64,000 bases of DNA, taken from NCBI RefSeq assembly GCF_017115045.1, contig NZ_JABXKK010000068.1:208111-272110 (forward strand), read 5' to 3'. The notes below the pieces were generated by a model, which saw nothing but the letters and a program-made list of their open reading frames with translations, did not search any database and was not told where the DNA came from. This DNA comes from Nostoc sp. NMS8. GTDB lineage: Bacteria > Cyanobacteriota > Cyanobacteriia > Cyanobacteriales > Nostocaceae. Below, in pieces: positions 1 to 8,718 of the stretch; within the stretch, counting starts at the first letter, position 1, and every line of letters starts with the position of its first letter. The translations under genes were made by a program, and so were the position numbers.

Positions 1-822
1 AATGTGCCAAATGTAGAAGCCCAGCAAGCATGGACAACTAAATCTCTGCCTTTAGGCTACATTGCCCCGGATATCGCAGATGAGTATATTACTGCTAATA
101 AACAGATTCATCCCAAGTTTTTGCGCTTGGTAGATCAAACAGCCGTTGATTTAAAAAACTTTGTTACAGGCGCAAATGAAGCTGGTTATCACGTAGTTGG
201 TGCTAATTGGGGTGAGCAATTTAAGTTACCAGAGCGAATAGTAGATATCCGTAAGTCAAGATCAGGCGATCGCGCCATCCATAACCCAGAACAAACCCTT
301 GCAAGCGCCCGTGGAATTGAAGCAGGTCACATCTTCCAATTAGGTACTAAATATTCCCAAGCGATGGGTGCAACTTATACCAATGAACAGGGTGAAGAAA
401 AGCAGCTATTTATGGGTTGTTTTGGTGTAGGTGTATCACGATTAGCACAAGCTGCCGTCGAGCAATCTTACGATAAAGATGGGATTATTTGGCCAGTTGC
501 GATCGCACCCTACCACGCGATCGTCACAATTCCCAACATTAAGGATGCTCAACAAATCGAAATCGCCCAAAAACTTTACACAGAACTCAATCAAGCGGGA
601 ATTGAAACCCTACTAGATGACCGAGACGAACGGGCGGGAGTGAAATTTAAAGATGCTGATTTAATTGGCATCCCTTATAGAATTGTAACCGGACGTGCGA
701 TCGCTAATGGCAAAGTTGAAGTTGTAGAAAGAGCCACCCGTAAATCTCAAGAAATAGTCATTGATGAAGTGACAACAACACTCAAAGGTTGGATTACAGA
801 AGCAATAGGGCATACGGCATAA
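1..822 (+). CDS. proS: Prolyl-tRNA synthetase, C-terminal part (5' end outside window)
   Basis: The frame is open from the first base, so this is the 3' part of a longer gene; the GTG at position 4 is unlikely to be the true start. The visible 270 or so residues cover the end of a bacterial-type ProRS: the tail of the editing/insertion domain, the class II motif 3 region ([19 protein letters not shown]), and the C-terminal anticodon-binding domain from about residue 165 ([16 protein letters not shown], then [27 protein letters not shown]). The enzyme charges tRNA-Pro with proline in the cytosol. Family identity rests on these motifs and is firm. No sign of damage in the visible part. Confidence 0.93.
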   Translation, partial: NVPNVEAQQAWTTKSLPLGYIAPDIADEYITANKQIHPKFLRLVDQTAVDLKNFVTGANEAGYHVVGANWGEQFKLPERIVDIRKSRSGDRAIHNPEQTLASARGIEAGHIFQLGTKYSQAMGATYTNEQGEEKQLFMGCFGVGVSRLAQAAVEQSYDKDGIIWPVAIAPYHAIVTIPNIKDAQQIEIAQKLYTELNQAGIETLLDDRDERAGVKFKDADLIGIPYRIVTGRAIANGKVEVVERATRKSQEIVIDEVTTTLKGWITEAIGHTA

Positions 823-1124
823 GTATGGAGAAGAGACAAGGAAGAGGGGGGAGACAAGGGAGAGACTTGTTCAATAATTTCCCCTTATCTTCCTTGTCCC
901 CAACTCCTAACTCTTAACTTTTCACTCCCCACAATTTACATAATTTGGCAGGTGGGTGACGGATTAGAAATAAAAATCCTAGAATTGGATTAGGGACTTG
1001 CAGAATTAAAAGGCATCAAGTCTCCTCTAGGTTGTGGGAAACTCTCCACTTATAAGTATCGTCTTTAACCAGGCTGCTCCTCACATAACTACCATATCAG
1101 CCCTCAGTTAGGAAGGTTTTGAAC

Positions 1125-1736
1125 ATGAAAGACCAACAAGGATCTAATCGTATTTCTTCAGGCGTAATTGCAGCTGTATCAGCAGTGGTTGTAGCGGTGG
1201 GTGGTGGTGTAGCTTGGTTTACCACACAATCCAACAATACTCCCACACCGTCAAACCCTTCTGGGCAAATAGCTCAACCAGCACAACCATCAACTAGGCA
1301 GCCAGGTAATGAGAAAACCCCTAACGTTTACTGGCTAAGACCAAAAGACAAAAATGTTACTTTGGTTCCCCAGCCTGTTAAAGTAGCTTCTGTATTACCC
1401 AACCAAGCTTTAGAAGCAGCTTTCCAAAGTTTGTTAGCAGGCCCAACAGAAGGGACAGATTCAACAACCATCCCTAAAGGAACCAAGCTATTGGGACTGA
1501 AGGCGGAAAATAATGAAGTTCACGTTAATTTATCTGAAGATTTTACCGGCGGAGGCGGTAGCACCTCAATGATGGGCCGCGTGGGACAAGTTGTTTACAC
1601 TGCGACAACTTTAAATCCCAAAGCCAAGGTGTACATTGACGTGAACGGCAAACCATTAGATGTTTTAGGCGGTGAGGGTGTAGAGATACAACAACCGCTA
1701 ACTCGTGAACAGTTTCAGAAAGATTATCCCCTTTAA
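1125..1736 (+). CDS. GerMN-domain membrane-anchored protein
   Basis: About 203 residues. The N-terminus has one hydrophobic segment (GVIAAVSAVVVAVGGGVAWF, about residues 14-33), then a Pro/Thr/Ser/Asn-rich linker, then a GerMN (sporulation/spore germination-like) domain from about residue 65 to the end, with the typical VYWL start and the LKAENNEVHVNLSEDF strand pair. I chose ATG 1125 because GGAAGG lies 8 bases upstream; a TTG two codons earlier is also open. GerMN domains in cyanobacteria are of unknown role and sit outside the cytoplasmic membrane. A second GerMN protein lies at 59.9 kb. Function beyond the domain cannot be stated. Confidence 0.82.
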   Translation: MKDQQGSNRISSGVIAAVSAVVVAVGGGVAWFTTQSNNTPTPSNPSGQIAQPAQPSTRQPGNEKTPNVYWLRPKDKNVTLVPQPVKVASVLPNQALEAAFQSLLAGPTEGTDSTTIPKGTKLLGLKAENNEVHVNLSEDFTGGGGSTSMMGRVGQVVYTATTLNPKAKVYIDVNGKPLDVLGGEGVEIQQPLTREQFQKDYPL

Positions 1737-1821
1737 AAAAGTTAGGAGTTAGAAGTTAGGAGTGAGGAGTTTTAACTCATAACTCATAACTCATAACTCA
1801 TAACTCGTAACTCTCTTAAAC
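1737..1821. repeat. Heptanucleotide tandem repeats (TTAGGAG / ATAACTC)
   Basis: The spacer between the GerMN and ArsR genes is made of heptamer runs, first GTTAGGAGTTAGAAG-type units and then about five consecutive CATAACT units. This is the short tandemly repeated repetitive sequence class known from heterocystous cyanobacteria. Confidence 0.85.
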
Positions 1822-2169
1822 TTACCGTTTGCTATTTAATACACGAAAATTACGGGCTTGCTGCTCTAACCTTGTGGCGAGGCGATCGCAAACCCGATTA
1901 CACAAATCAAAAATCATTTGATCTTCCACCCGGTAATAGGCGCAAGTTCCTTCACTGCGGCGGCTAAGGATACCTGCTTGCCACATTACCTTCAGGTGTT
2001 TTGACACATTTGCCTGAGAAGTCTGTGTTGCCTCTACCAACTCTTGCACGCATTTTTCTTCATCCCGTAATAAGTGTAGCAGCCGTAGGCGCATTGGCTC
2101 ACTTAACAGGCTGAAGTATTCAGCTACTTGTTGCACCACTTCTGGTGGTAAAGGCAACGTTTGTTTCAT
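1822..2169 (-). CDS. ArsR-family winged-helix transcriptional regulator
   Basis: 115 residues, the normal length for an ArsR/SmtB repressor. The wHTH runs from about residue 12 to 95: LSEPMRLRLLHLLRDEEKCVQELVEAT, then the recognition helix SQANVSKHLKVMWQAGIL, then the wing SRRSEGTCAYYRVED. Cysteines occur at about positions 40, 82, 91 and 95, but I do not see a classic ELCV metal site (the equivalent is EEKCVQEL), so the ligand is open: metal, redox or other. It is transcribed divergently from the GerMN gene and in the same direction as accB, 62 bp downstream of it, so regulation of neighbours is possible but not shown. Family firm, target unknown. Confidence 0.85.
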   Translation of the reverse strand: MKQTLPLPPEVVQQVAEYFSLLSEPMRLRLLHLLRDEEKCVQELVEATQTSQANVSKHLKVMWQAGILSRRSEGTCAYYRVEDQMIFDLCNRVCDRLATRLEQQARNFRVLNSKR

Positions 2170-2231
2170 CAGGGTTAACCCGCAAGGAAAGAAAATTTTA
2201 ACAATGATTCACATCATATATACATTAATAC

Positions 2232-2789
2232 TTAATCAGGGTTAATTCGCATCAAAGGTTGACCATATTCTACAGCGTCGCCATTATGTAGAAGAATTTC
2301 CATCACCTGCCCAGAGACTTCGGCTTCGATTTCATTCATCAGCTTCATGGCTTCAATGATACAGACCGTTTGACCCTTGCGGATGCGATCGCCCACTTCC
2401 ACAAATGCCGCTTCTCCAGGCGCAGGAGCGCGATAAAACGTTCCTACCATTGGGGAAGGTACTTCTACTAATCTTTGGTCAATGGTTGAGGGAGGACTTA
2501 CTGACAACTGCAATTGCGTACTAGTACCAGTATTCTCAAACACACGAGATGTGGACACCTCCGTTACCTGACTTCCGCTCACCTGGTTTCCCCCAGATGA
2601 ACCTGATGTCAAGCCTGAACCTACCACACTGCCTAAAGTCCCTTGACCTACCGACAACATCTGATTGCTAATGCTCACAGCCTTACGGACTGTTAGTTCA
2701 AAATCATCGCTTTTGAGCGTGACTTCTGCAATATCTGTTTGTGCGATAGTTGCCAGAAGTTGGCGGATTTCATTAAAGTCCAATGGCAC
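2232..2789 (-). CDS. accB: Biotin carboxyl carrier protein of acetyl-CoA carboxylase
   Basis: 185 residues. The C-terminal 80 residues are a biotinyl domain with the biotinylation site EAMKLMNEIEAE (Lys of the AMKL motif) and the preceding VPSPMVGTFYRAPAPGE hairpin. The middle is a Gly/Ser/Thr-rich flexible linker; the N-terminus (MPLDFNEIRQLLATIAQTD) is the usual AccB helix that binds biotin carboxylase. It carries carboxybiotin between AccC and the AccAD transferase in the first step of fatty acid synthesis. It lies 108 bp downstream of efp on the same strand, the common cyanobacterial efp-accB order, so co-transcription is likely. Confidence 0.96.
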   Translation of the reverse strand: MPLDFNEIRQLLATIAQTDIAEVTLKSDDFELTVRKAVSISNQMLSVGQGTLGSVVGSGLTSGSSGGNQVSGSQVTEVSTSRVFENTGTSTQLQLSVSPPSTIDQRLVEVPSPMVGTFYRAPAPGEAAFVEVGDRIRKGQTVCIIEAMKLMNEIEAEVSGQVMEILLHNGDAVEYGQPLMRINPD

Positions 2790-2897
2790 AGTTTTTATTA
2801 CCTCGACCTATCCGTAAATTAGTATTTTAAGTGTGGCAGGGGATTAATCCCTATGTAGGGATTTAAATCGGGACTTGCATCTCCATAGAGATGAAAG

Positions 2898-3455
2898 TTA
2901 TTCCCTGCTGATATATTTATCTTCCTGGGTATCAACTTTGATGCGTTCTCCTTGGGAAATAAACAAAGGAACCATCACAACTGCACCAGTTTCCAGAGTT
3001 GCTGGTTTTGAGCCACCTGTGGCGGTGTCACCTTTTAAACCTGGATCTGTTTGGACAATTTCTAGAACCACAGACTTAGGCAATTCTACTCCTAGCACCT
3101 GTTCGCCCCATTTAATAACTTCGGCTTCCATACCTTCCTTCAGGTATTTGACGCGATCGCCAATTTGTGCGCGAGTCAATCTACCTTCTTCGTATGTTTC
3201 CATATCCATAAAGACAAACTCATCGCCTTCTTTATAGGTATGCTGCATCGTGCTTTTTTCTAGAGTGGCTTGCGGCACTGTTTCCCCTGCGCGGAACGTT
3301 TTTTCCATTACGCTCCCACTCTGGACATTTTTTAGCTTAGTTCGTACAAAAGCGGAACCTTTGCCTGGCTTGACGTGTAGGAATTCAAGCACTCGCCATA
3401 CAGACCCATCCAATACAATTGAAACACCGGGTCGAAAGTCGTTACTGGAGATCAT
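2898..3455 (-). CDS. efp: Elongation factor P
   Basis: 185 residues, full length for EF-P. Domain I starts [22 protein letters not shown] and contains the loop [16 protein letters not shown], with the lysine that is modified in many bacteria. Domains II and III follow, ending [13 protein letters not shown] binds the ribosome between P and E sites and relieves stalling at polyproline stretches. The gene heads a likely efp-accB operon. ATG at 3455. No anomalies. Confidence 0.97.
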   Translation of the reverse strand: MISSNDFRPGVSIVLDGSVWRVLEFLHVKPGKGSAFVRTKLKNVQSGSVMEKTFRAGETVPQATLEKSTMQHTYKEGDEFVFMDMETYEEGRLTRAQIGDRVKYLKEGMEAEVIKWGEQVLGVELPKSVVLEIVQTDPGLKGDTATGGSKPATLETGAVVMVPLFISQGERIKVDTQEDKYISRE

Positions 3456-3659
3456 GAAACTTTCAAATTTTGGAAGACAATCGGCATTTATTGTACCCTT
3501 CTAGGGTCGTCATTGGGCATTTGTCATTGAGTTAGTTGTCATTTGTCATTAGTTATTTATCCTCTGCCCTAGACCTCTGCTCCACTCATCACCTAACGTG
3601 GGAAGATTATTGATGGGTTACGTCCAGTCAACAATTCACTGCTGCATTTGAGTTATCCC

Positions 3660-4766
3660 ATGCTTAACTTATTAAAATCCTGGCTGAAGAACAGCCTAAT
3701 GGCAATACTGCTGGTAACAATATTTTTAGGCATAACTACAGCTGGGTGGACTCCCTCCAGTAGCGCCGCACTGCCAGCCGGCAATGCAATTACCGACGGA
3801 AAGGCTTTGTTGCGGTATGCACTCCCGATAGATAACAAACCTGTGCGGCAACTACAAGGCAGTTTAGAGGACATCTCTGCCCAACTGCGGGCGAATCGGC
3901 GTTGGGGTGCTATTTCCAAAGACATCAGCCAAGCATCCCGCATTCTCGATAAACCTTCCCAAATCTTAACAAGCGTTCCCGCAGAACGCCAACCCCAAGC
4001 CGAAGCTTGGATTACCGAGTTGAAATCTGGGGTGGGTAAATTGCAAGAATTGGCAAACAACAAAGATAAAGAACAAACTCTGCAAGAGAGAGGTAAACTG
4101 CTAAATCTAGTTACTCAGCTAGAAGAGTCAATGGTGAAACAATTCCCCTTTGAAGTCCCTGCTGAATATAGTAATCTGCCGCAACTTAAAGGTCGTGCCA
4201 CTGTAGAAATCAAAACCAACAAAGGCGATTTGTCCCTTGTCGTGGATGGTTACAGCGCCCCCGTGACTGCTGGTAATTTTGTAGATTTGGTGCAGAGGGG
4301 TTTTTATAATGGTTTAGAATTTACCCGTTCTGAAGAATCTTACTTTCTCCAAACTGGAGATCCAACTGGGAAAGAGGTGGGTTTCATTGACCCCAAAACG
4401 GGCAAATATCGCGCTATTCCCTTAGAAATCTTAGTTCAAGGAGATAAAGCACCTACTTATGGCATTACTTTAGAAGAAGCTGGTCGTTACGTTGATATGC
4501 CAGTTCTACCTTTTTCTGCCTTTGGTGCAGTAGTGATGGCTCGTCCTGAAAGTGAAGTCAATGGTGGTTCATCACAATTTTTCTTCTTTTTGTTTGAACC
4601 AGAACTCACTCCTGCCGGACGCAACCTATTGGATGGTCGTTATGCCGTTTTTGGCTATCTCACCGAAGGCAGAGAAGTTTTGGATAAACTGAAAGCTGGT
4701 GACAAAATCGAATCAGCAAAAGTGGTTCAAGGGATAGAAAATCTGGTTGAACCGCAAGCTGCATAA
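3660..4766 (+). CDS. CYP38/TLP40-like cyclophilin-type peptidyl-prolyl isomerase, exported
   Basis: About 368 residues. An N-terminal signal (LKNSLMAILLVTIFLGITTAGW followed by SSSAALPAG) suggests export to the thylakoid lumen or periplasm. Residues 40-165 form a helical region. Residues 175-360 form a divergent cyclophilin domain (GRATVEIKTNKGDLSLVVDGYSAPVTAGNFVDLVQRGFYNGL; later FGAVVMAR and SSQFFFFLFEPELTPAGRNLLDGRYAVFGYL). This helical-plus-cyclophilin layout matches plant CYP38/TLP40, a photosystem II assembly factor with weak isomerase activity. The start may be TTG 3648 or ATG 3660; I prefer ATG. Function in photosystem II is inferred from family. Confidence 0.85.
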   Translation: MLNLLKSWLKNSLMAILLVTIFLGITTAGWTPSSSAALPAGNAITDGKALLRYALPIDNKPVRQLQGSLEDISAQLRANRRWGAISKDISQASRILDKPSQILTSVPAERQPQAEAWITELKSGVGKLQELANNKDKEQTLQERGKLLNLVTQLEESMVKQFPFEVPAEYSNLPQLKGRATVEIKTNKGDLSLVVDGYSAPVTAGNFVDLVQRGFYNGLEFTRSEESYFLQTGDPTGKEVGFIDPKTGKYRAIPLEILVQGDKAPTYGITLEEAGRYVDMPVLPFSAFGAVVMARPESEVNGGSSQFFFFLFEPELTPAGRNLLDGRYAVFGYLTEGREVLDKLKAGDKIESAKVVQGIENLVEPQAA

Positions 4767-4797
4767 GAAGAGAGCAGGGGGAGAATAATTCCTGTAC

Positions 4798-4817
4798 AGA
4801 CGCGATTAATCGCGTCT
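4798..4817. repeat. Perfect 20-bp palindrome overlapping the Uma2 3' end
   Basis: AGACGCGATTAATCGCGTCT is a perfect palindrome. It contains the TAA stop and the last codons (Arg-Arg-Asp) of the minus-strand Uma2 gene, and can act as a bidirectional terminator. Related dispersed palindromes occur at 41755 and 45404. Confidence 0.8.
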
Positions 4818-5393
4818 CCCCTGATTCAGATTTCCGGCGGTGAACACCTGATCAACTGTGATCGCTATTTCTGGAAAAGTCCGTGATCCAATTTGCTGAT
4901 TGTCTGTAAAAACTGTTTCTTCATAAAATCCATCTTCGAGTAGTAACACTGAAATTTTTGCTTGTAGTGGGTCTACAATCCAATATTCAGGAACCTCTAA
5001 AGCGGCATATTCTGAGCGTTTATAACGATAGTCCCGTTTCACTGACTCTGGACTAACGACCTCGACAAACAGTAACGGCGGTGACTCAAATACTGCTGAA
5101 GCATTTAACAATTCTCTGGCTTGCTCCAGTGTCACTACACACAAATCAGTCAACCTAGATTTATTTCTACCCGTTCTCACCCCACTTTCTCGAAAACACA
5201 GCCAAGTAAAGTTACAACGTTTGATTTCTGCATCCAGTAATTGCTCAAGAAATTTGGCAATCAGGAAGTGTTCAATAGTTGGTGGGTTCATTAGCTCTAG
5301 CTTGCCATCCACCAGTTCATAATGAAAATCGCTACCATCATCATAGGTTAAGTACTCCTCAAATGTGATGCTGGTTACTGGTGTTGTTACCAT
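4806..5393 (-). CDS. Uma2-family (DUF820) restriction-endonuclease-fold protein
   Basis: 195 residues, usual for Uma2. The PD-(D/E)XK core is visible: FHYELVDGKLELMNPPT at the N-terminus, SRLTDLCVVTLEQ, LLFVEVVSPESVKRDYRYKRSEY (catalytic E-x-K region), then PEYWIVDPLQAKISVLLLEDG. The family is greatly expanded in cyanobacteria and its biological role is not settled. The last residues RRD and the stop codon lie inside a 20-bp palindrome, so the C-terminus may have been set by a repeat insertion. ATG at 5393. Confidence 0.88.
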   Translation of the reverse strand: MVTTPVTSITFEEYLTYDDGSDFHYELVDGKLELMNPPTIEHFLIAKFLEQLLDAEIKRCNFTWLCFRESGVRTGRNKSRLTDLCVVTLEQARELLNASAVFESPPLLFVEVVSPESVKRDYRYKRSEYAALEVPEYWIVDPLQAKISVLLLEDGFYEETVFTDNQQIGSRTFPEIAITVDQVFTAGNLNQGRRD

Positions 5394-5460
5394 TCCAACT
5401 GACTCCTAGACGATACCCTTATCTTAAACAGTAAAGTAATCATCAGTTTTCTTCGTAATT

Positions 5461-6504
5461 TTGCAACACGGAAAACCGATTGTGAACAGTGAGTTATCTT
5501 CTCAACACGTAAAAGACATTGGCGAACAAGGTCTTTTAGAAAGATTACAGCGTTTCTGTCCTCCAGAAATTATCGGCGATGATGCCGCAGTACTTGAGAC
5601 TGCACCAGGGCAATCTTTGGTAGTGACTACAGATGTGCTGGTTGATGGCGTTCATTTTAGTAACCTCACCACTTCCCCAGAAGATGCAGGTTGGCGAGCT
5701 GCTGCTGCCAATTTATCAGATTTAGCAGCAATGGGTGCTTCTCCATTAGGAATCACTGTCGGGTTGGGACTACCCGGTGAACTTAGGGTGAGTTGGGTAG
5801 AACGCTTATACCAGGGAATGACAGAATGCCTGCAAAAATACAATACCCCAATTGTTGGGGGTGATGTAGTGCGATCGCCTGTGACTACTCTGGCAATTAC
5901 CGCTTTTGGTCAAGTTAACCATAGTCAAATTATCCGCCGTTCTGCTGCTGTTGTGGGTGATGCGATCGTCGTTACAGGCGTTCATGGAGCTTCCCACGCT
6001 GGCTTAGAACTGCTCTTACATCCCGAATTAGGCCAAGACCTCAAAGATGCAGAACGCACGGCTCTAATCCGCACACATCAACGTCCACAACCACGATTAG
6101 ATGTCTTACCAATCCTCTGGAAAATTTTAACTCCTAACTCCCAACTCTTCATTGCTGGTATAGATAGCAGTGATGGTTTGGCAGATGCGATTATCCAAAT
6201 TTGCCGCGCCAGTGGTGTTGGCGCTGTTTTAGAACACAGACAAATTCCCGTACCAAAAACTTTTAATCATTGGTTGCCACCAGAGCAAGCGTTAAAATAT
6301 GCTCTATATGGTGGCGAAGACTTTGAATTAGTCCTATGTTTACCACAAGAATTAGCATCAGCCTTAGTGCAACATCTTGGAGAAGGTGCGGCGATCGCAG
6401 GCAGGATTACAGCCGGATCGACAGTAATATTGCACGACGAGCAAAAAAAATTCCCTGACCAAGTTCTGAATCTTAGCCAGGGATTTCAACATTTTGGTCA
6501 ATAG
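5461..6504 (+). CDS. thiL: Thiamine-monophosphate kinase
   Basis: About 340 residues, full-length ThiL of the PurM/ThiL ATP-binding fold. Motifs: IIGDDAAVLE (N-terminal ATP/Mg site), VVTTDVLVDGVHF, GWRAAAANLSDLAAMGASPLGITVGLGLP, VVGGDVVRSP, GIDSSDGLADAI and YGGEDFELVLCLP. It phosphorylates thiamine monophosphate to thiamine pyrophosphate. The frame opens at TTG 5461; GTG 5482 (VNSELSS) is the other reasonable start, and no clear Shine-Dalgarno decides. It is flanked by Uma2 and gap2 genes on the other strand and appears monocistronic. Confidence 0.95.
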   Translation: MQHGKPIVNSELSSQHVKDIGEQGLLERLQRFCPPEIIGDDAAVLETAPGQSLVVTTDVLVDGVHFSNLTTSPEDAGWRAAAANLSDLAAMGASPLGITVGLGLPGELRVSWVERLYQGMTECLQKYNTPIVGGDVVRSPVTTLAITAFGQVNHSQIIRRSAAVVGDAIVVTGVHGASHAGLELLLHPELGQDLKDAERTALIRTHQRPQPRLDVLPILWKILTPNSQLFIAGIDSSDGLADAIIQICRASGVGAVLEHRQIPVPKTFNHWLPPEQALKYALYGGEDFELVLCLPQELASALVQHLGEGAAIAGRITAGSTVILHDEQKKFPDQVLNLSQGFQHFGQ

Positions 6505-6558
6505 TCCTTTGTCATTTGTGATTTTTCCAATGACTAATGACCAATGACAAATGACAAA
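6505..6558. repeat. Heptanucleotide repeat spacer (CAATGAC / CAAATGA)
   Basis: Between convergent thiL and gap2 the sequence is a run of CCAATGACTAATGACCAATGACAAATG units, the cyanobacterial short tandem repeat type, and probably also the shared terminator region. Confidence 0.7.
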
Positions 6559-7572
6559 TTATTGCCACTTCTCGGCTACTAATTCTGCCAAATCCAAAAC
6601 TCGTTGGCTGTAACCCCACTCGTTGTCATACCATGCCATGACTTTTACTAAGTCATTACCCAAGACCAAAGTCAAGCTAGCATCAACAATCGAAGAAGCG
6701 TCATGACCTTGATAATCAGACGATACCAGTTCTAGATCGCTGTAGGCCAAAATACCTTTAAGTGGGCCTTCGGCAGCATCTTTGAGAGCTTGGTTAACTT
6801 CTTCAGTAATAGTACGCTTCTCAACCTGCACTACGAAATCTACCATTGAGACGTTCGGGGTTGGTACGCGCAAGGCAACGCCATTTAGCTTGCCTTTCAG
6901 GTCTGGGATAACTAGCGCCACTGCTTTCGCTGCACCAGTGGAGGTAGGTACAATGTTTATCGCTGCGGCCCTTGCCCGTCGCAAATCCCGGTGAGAAGCG
7001 TCTAGCAAGCGCTGATCGCCTGTATAGCTATGGGTGGTGGTCATCGTACCTTTGATAATGCCGAACTTATCGTTCAACACCTTGGCGATTGGTGCCAAGC
7101 AGTTGGTAGTACAGCTAGCGTTACTGATAATGTTGTGTACGTTGTGGTCATAGTCGTGATGATTCACACCAACCACAAAAGTGCCATCCTCGTTTTTACC
7201 TGGAGCGGTAATCAGAACTTTCTTGGCTCCAGCATTCACATGCTTGAGCGCCCCTTCTTTGCTAGTAAACACCCCGGTTGCTTCGATAATTAGGTCAATT
7301 CCCCAATCTCTCCAGGGCAAGTTTTCGGGGTTGCGATCGGATACGCACTTAATGGTCTTGCCGTTAACAATGATAGAGTTATCGTCGGCACTAACCTCAG
7401 CACCTTTGATCTTCCCTAGCATTGAGTCATACTTGAGCAGGTGAGCATTAGTTCTGGGGTCTGACGTGTCATTAATCGCGACAAGATCGATTTGACTATT
7501 CTCTCTACCCACCCAACAACGCGCAAAGTTACGTCCAATCCGCCCGAAACCGTTGATTGCAACTCTAATCAC
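6559..7572 (-). CDS. gap2: Glyceraldehyde-3-phosphate dehydrogenase, type 2 (Calvin cycle)
   Basis: 337 residues from GTG 7572, giving the canonical N-terminus (M/V)[15 protein letters not shown] and the usual Gap2 length; AAGG lies just upstream. A further in-frame start at 7623 would add 17 non-conserved residues. Catalytic Cys is in [19 protein letters not shown]; sugar-phosphate binding in [24 protein letters not shown]-terminus [20 protein letters not shown]. The residues after VAINDTSDP and the [13 protein letters not shown] segment fit the NADP/NAD-dual Gap2 (GapA/B-like) class that works in photosynthetic CO2 fixation, not the glycolytic Gap1. Confidence 0.95.
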   Translation of the reverse strand: MIRVAINGFGRIGRNFARCWVGRENSQIDLVAINDTSDPRTNAHLLKYDSMLGKIKGAEVSADDNSIIVNGKTIKCVSDRNPENLPWRDWGIDLIIEATGVFTSKEGALKHVNAGAKKVLITAPGKNEDGTFVVGVNHHDYDHNVHNIISNASCTTNCLAPIAKVLNDKFGIIKGTMTTTHSYTGDQRLLDASHRDLRRARAAAINIVPTSTGAAKAVALVIPDLKGKLNGVALRVPTPNVSMVDFVVQVEKRTITEEVNQALKDAAEGPLKGILAYSDLELVSSDYQGHDASSIVDASLTLVLGNDLVKVMAWYDNEWGYSQRVLDLAELVAEKWQ

Positions 7573-7688
7573 AGTACCTTGCCCTCTGTATTTATGCTTA
7601 TATGTTGATATCGTTGACCCCAATCATATCGCAAAGGGGGGGGGCACTTATAACCATAAAGTGTTAGATCAATAAAAAAACACATAAT

Positions 7689-8315
7689 TTATTCAGATTT
7701 GTGAGAGTAGAGATTGCTGTTAGTGATATATGATCTGACCGATTCCGGTACTAAATAACGAATTGACTGGCGTTCGCGGCGAAATTTGCGAATTAGACTT
7801 GACGAAACTCCTACTAAAGGTATATCCAAGAGTTGCCAGTGAATGGTGGACGATTGCTCTCTAAGTTGTTGCTCCACTTGCTTGCAGATTAATTTGCTTT
7901 GAGTTATAGTCTCACCACCTAGCAGTCGGGGTGCGATTAACCAATCACACATTTGCGCTAGTTCGTGTCCACGGTGCCAACGGGGTAAGGTTTGGAAAGT
8001 ATCCAAGCCGACAATCCAGCACCAGTGAGTATTTGGGTAACAAGCAGATAAGTCAATCAGGGTGTTAATGGCATAAGAAGTCCCAGAGCGATTTGTCTCC
8101 ACTAGTGAGACAGTAAACGCTGGGTTATCTTTTATGGCTAATTGCAGCATTTGTACACGATGCTCAAACAAAGCTGCTTCTTTGTGAGGAGGATTTAGGG
8201 ATGGCACCCAAATTACCTTTTCAAGGCATACTTGATGCAAAGCTGTCTCGGCTACAAGCAAGTGTCCCCAATGAATTGGATCAAATGTGCCACCAAAAAT
8301 TGCTAGTTGCTGCAT
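7689..8315 (-). CDS. nadD: Nicotinate-nucleotide adenylyltransferase
   Basis: 208 residues from ATG 8315 (MQQLAIFGGTFDPIHWGHLL). The frame runs to 8363 but the extra residues are not family-like. Nucleotidyltransferase motifs: GGTFDPIHWGH (T/HxGH), VPSLNPPHKE, WCWIVGLDTFQTLPRW, and the C-terminal ISSTxxR-type signature as VGVSSSLIRKFRRERQSIRYLVPESV. It adenylates nicotinate mononucleotide in NAD synthesis. It lies 117 bp upstream of gap2 on the same strand, an order that could couple NAD(P) supply and the dehydrogenase. Confidence 0.93.
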   Translation of the reverse strand: MQQLAIFGGTFDPIHWGHLLVAETALHQVCLEKVIWVPSLNPPHKEAALFEHRVQMLQLAIKDNPAFTVSLVETNRSGTSYAINTLIDLSACYPNTHWCWIVGLDTFQTLPRWHRGHELAQMCDWLIAPRLLGGETITQSKLICKQVEQQLREQSSTIHWQLLDIPLVGVSSSLIRKFRRERQSIRYLVPESVRSYITNSNLYSHKSE

Positions 8316-8718
8316 CCAGTTATGCCTGGGTTTTATGCAATTGAAAAATAGTTTTATTACCAATGTACTATTTTACTCAATTCACGCCTAAACTTGATGC
8401 AATTTCAAATCAGTTTCACTAAACAATGTATTATGTAGCCAATTACAGTAAGGCAGCCAAATTTATGTATTTGACATTACAAGAATTTCTTTCCCGATGC
8501 GGCCAAAATTTTCAGAATAATCTTAAGAACAGTTCAAAAATAGCAAAAACCTCTAACCAAGGTAAAATCATTCTGAACAAAGAAAACCAGAGCAGAAACA
8601 TCATTTGGACATCAAACATGAACATGATACAGGAGTAGTTACGGTAAAAATCAAATTCCTGTTATGATACGCGTGTCATTTGTGATTATGGTGTGGTGTG
8701 GTGTAAGAGGAGCAAGAA
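8316..8718. other. Spacer before murC; no convincing gene
   Basis: About 400 bp. A plus-strand open frame of 70 codons at 8426-8638 is Asn/Lys/Ser-rich with no recognisable motif, and I do not call it. Just before murC is a short TGGTGTGGTGTGGTGT run (8690-8704) followed by the ribosome site AGAGGAGC. The murC promoter must lie here. Confidence 0.5.

Noticed and set aside
1060..1110. Yfr1-like small RNA (CTCCTCACAT)
   Set aside because: Only part of the core motif is present and no flanking stem-loops or terminator fit.
8426..8638. 70-codon ORF upstream of murC
   Set aside because: Low-complexity Asn/Lys/Ser composition, no motif, no ribosome site; more likely murC leader DNA.
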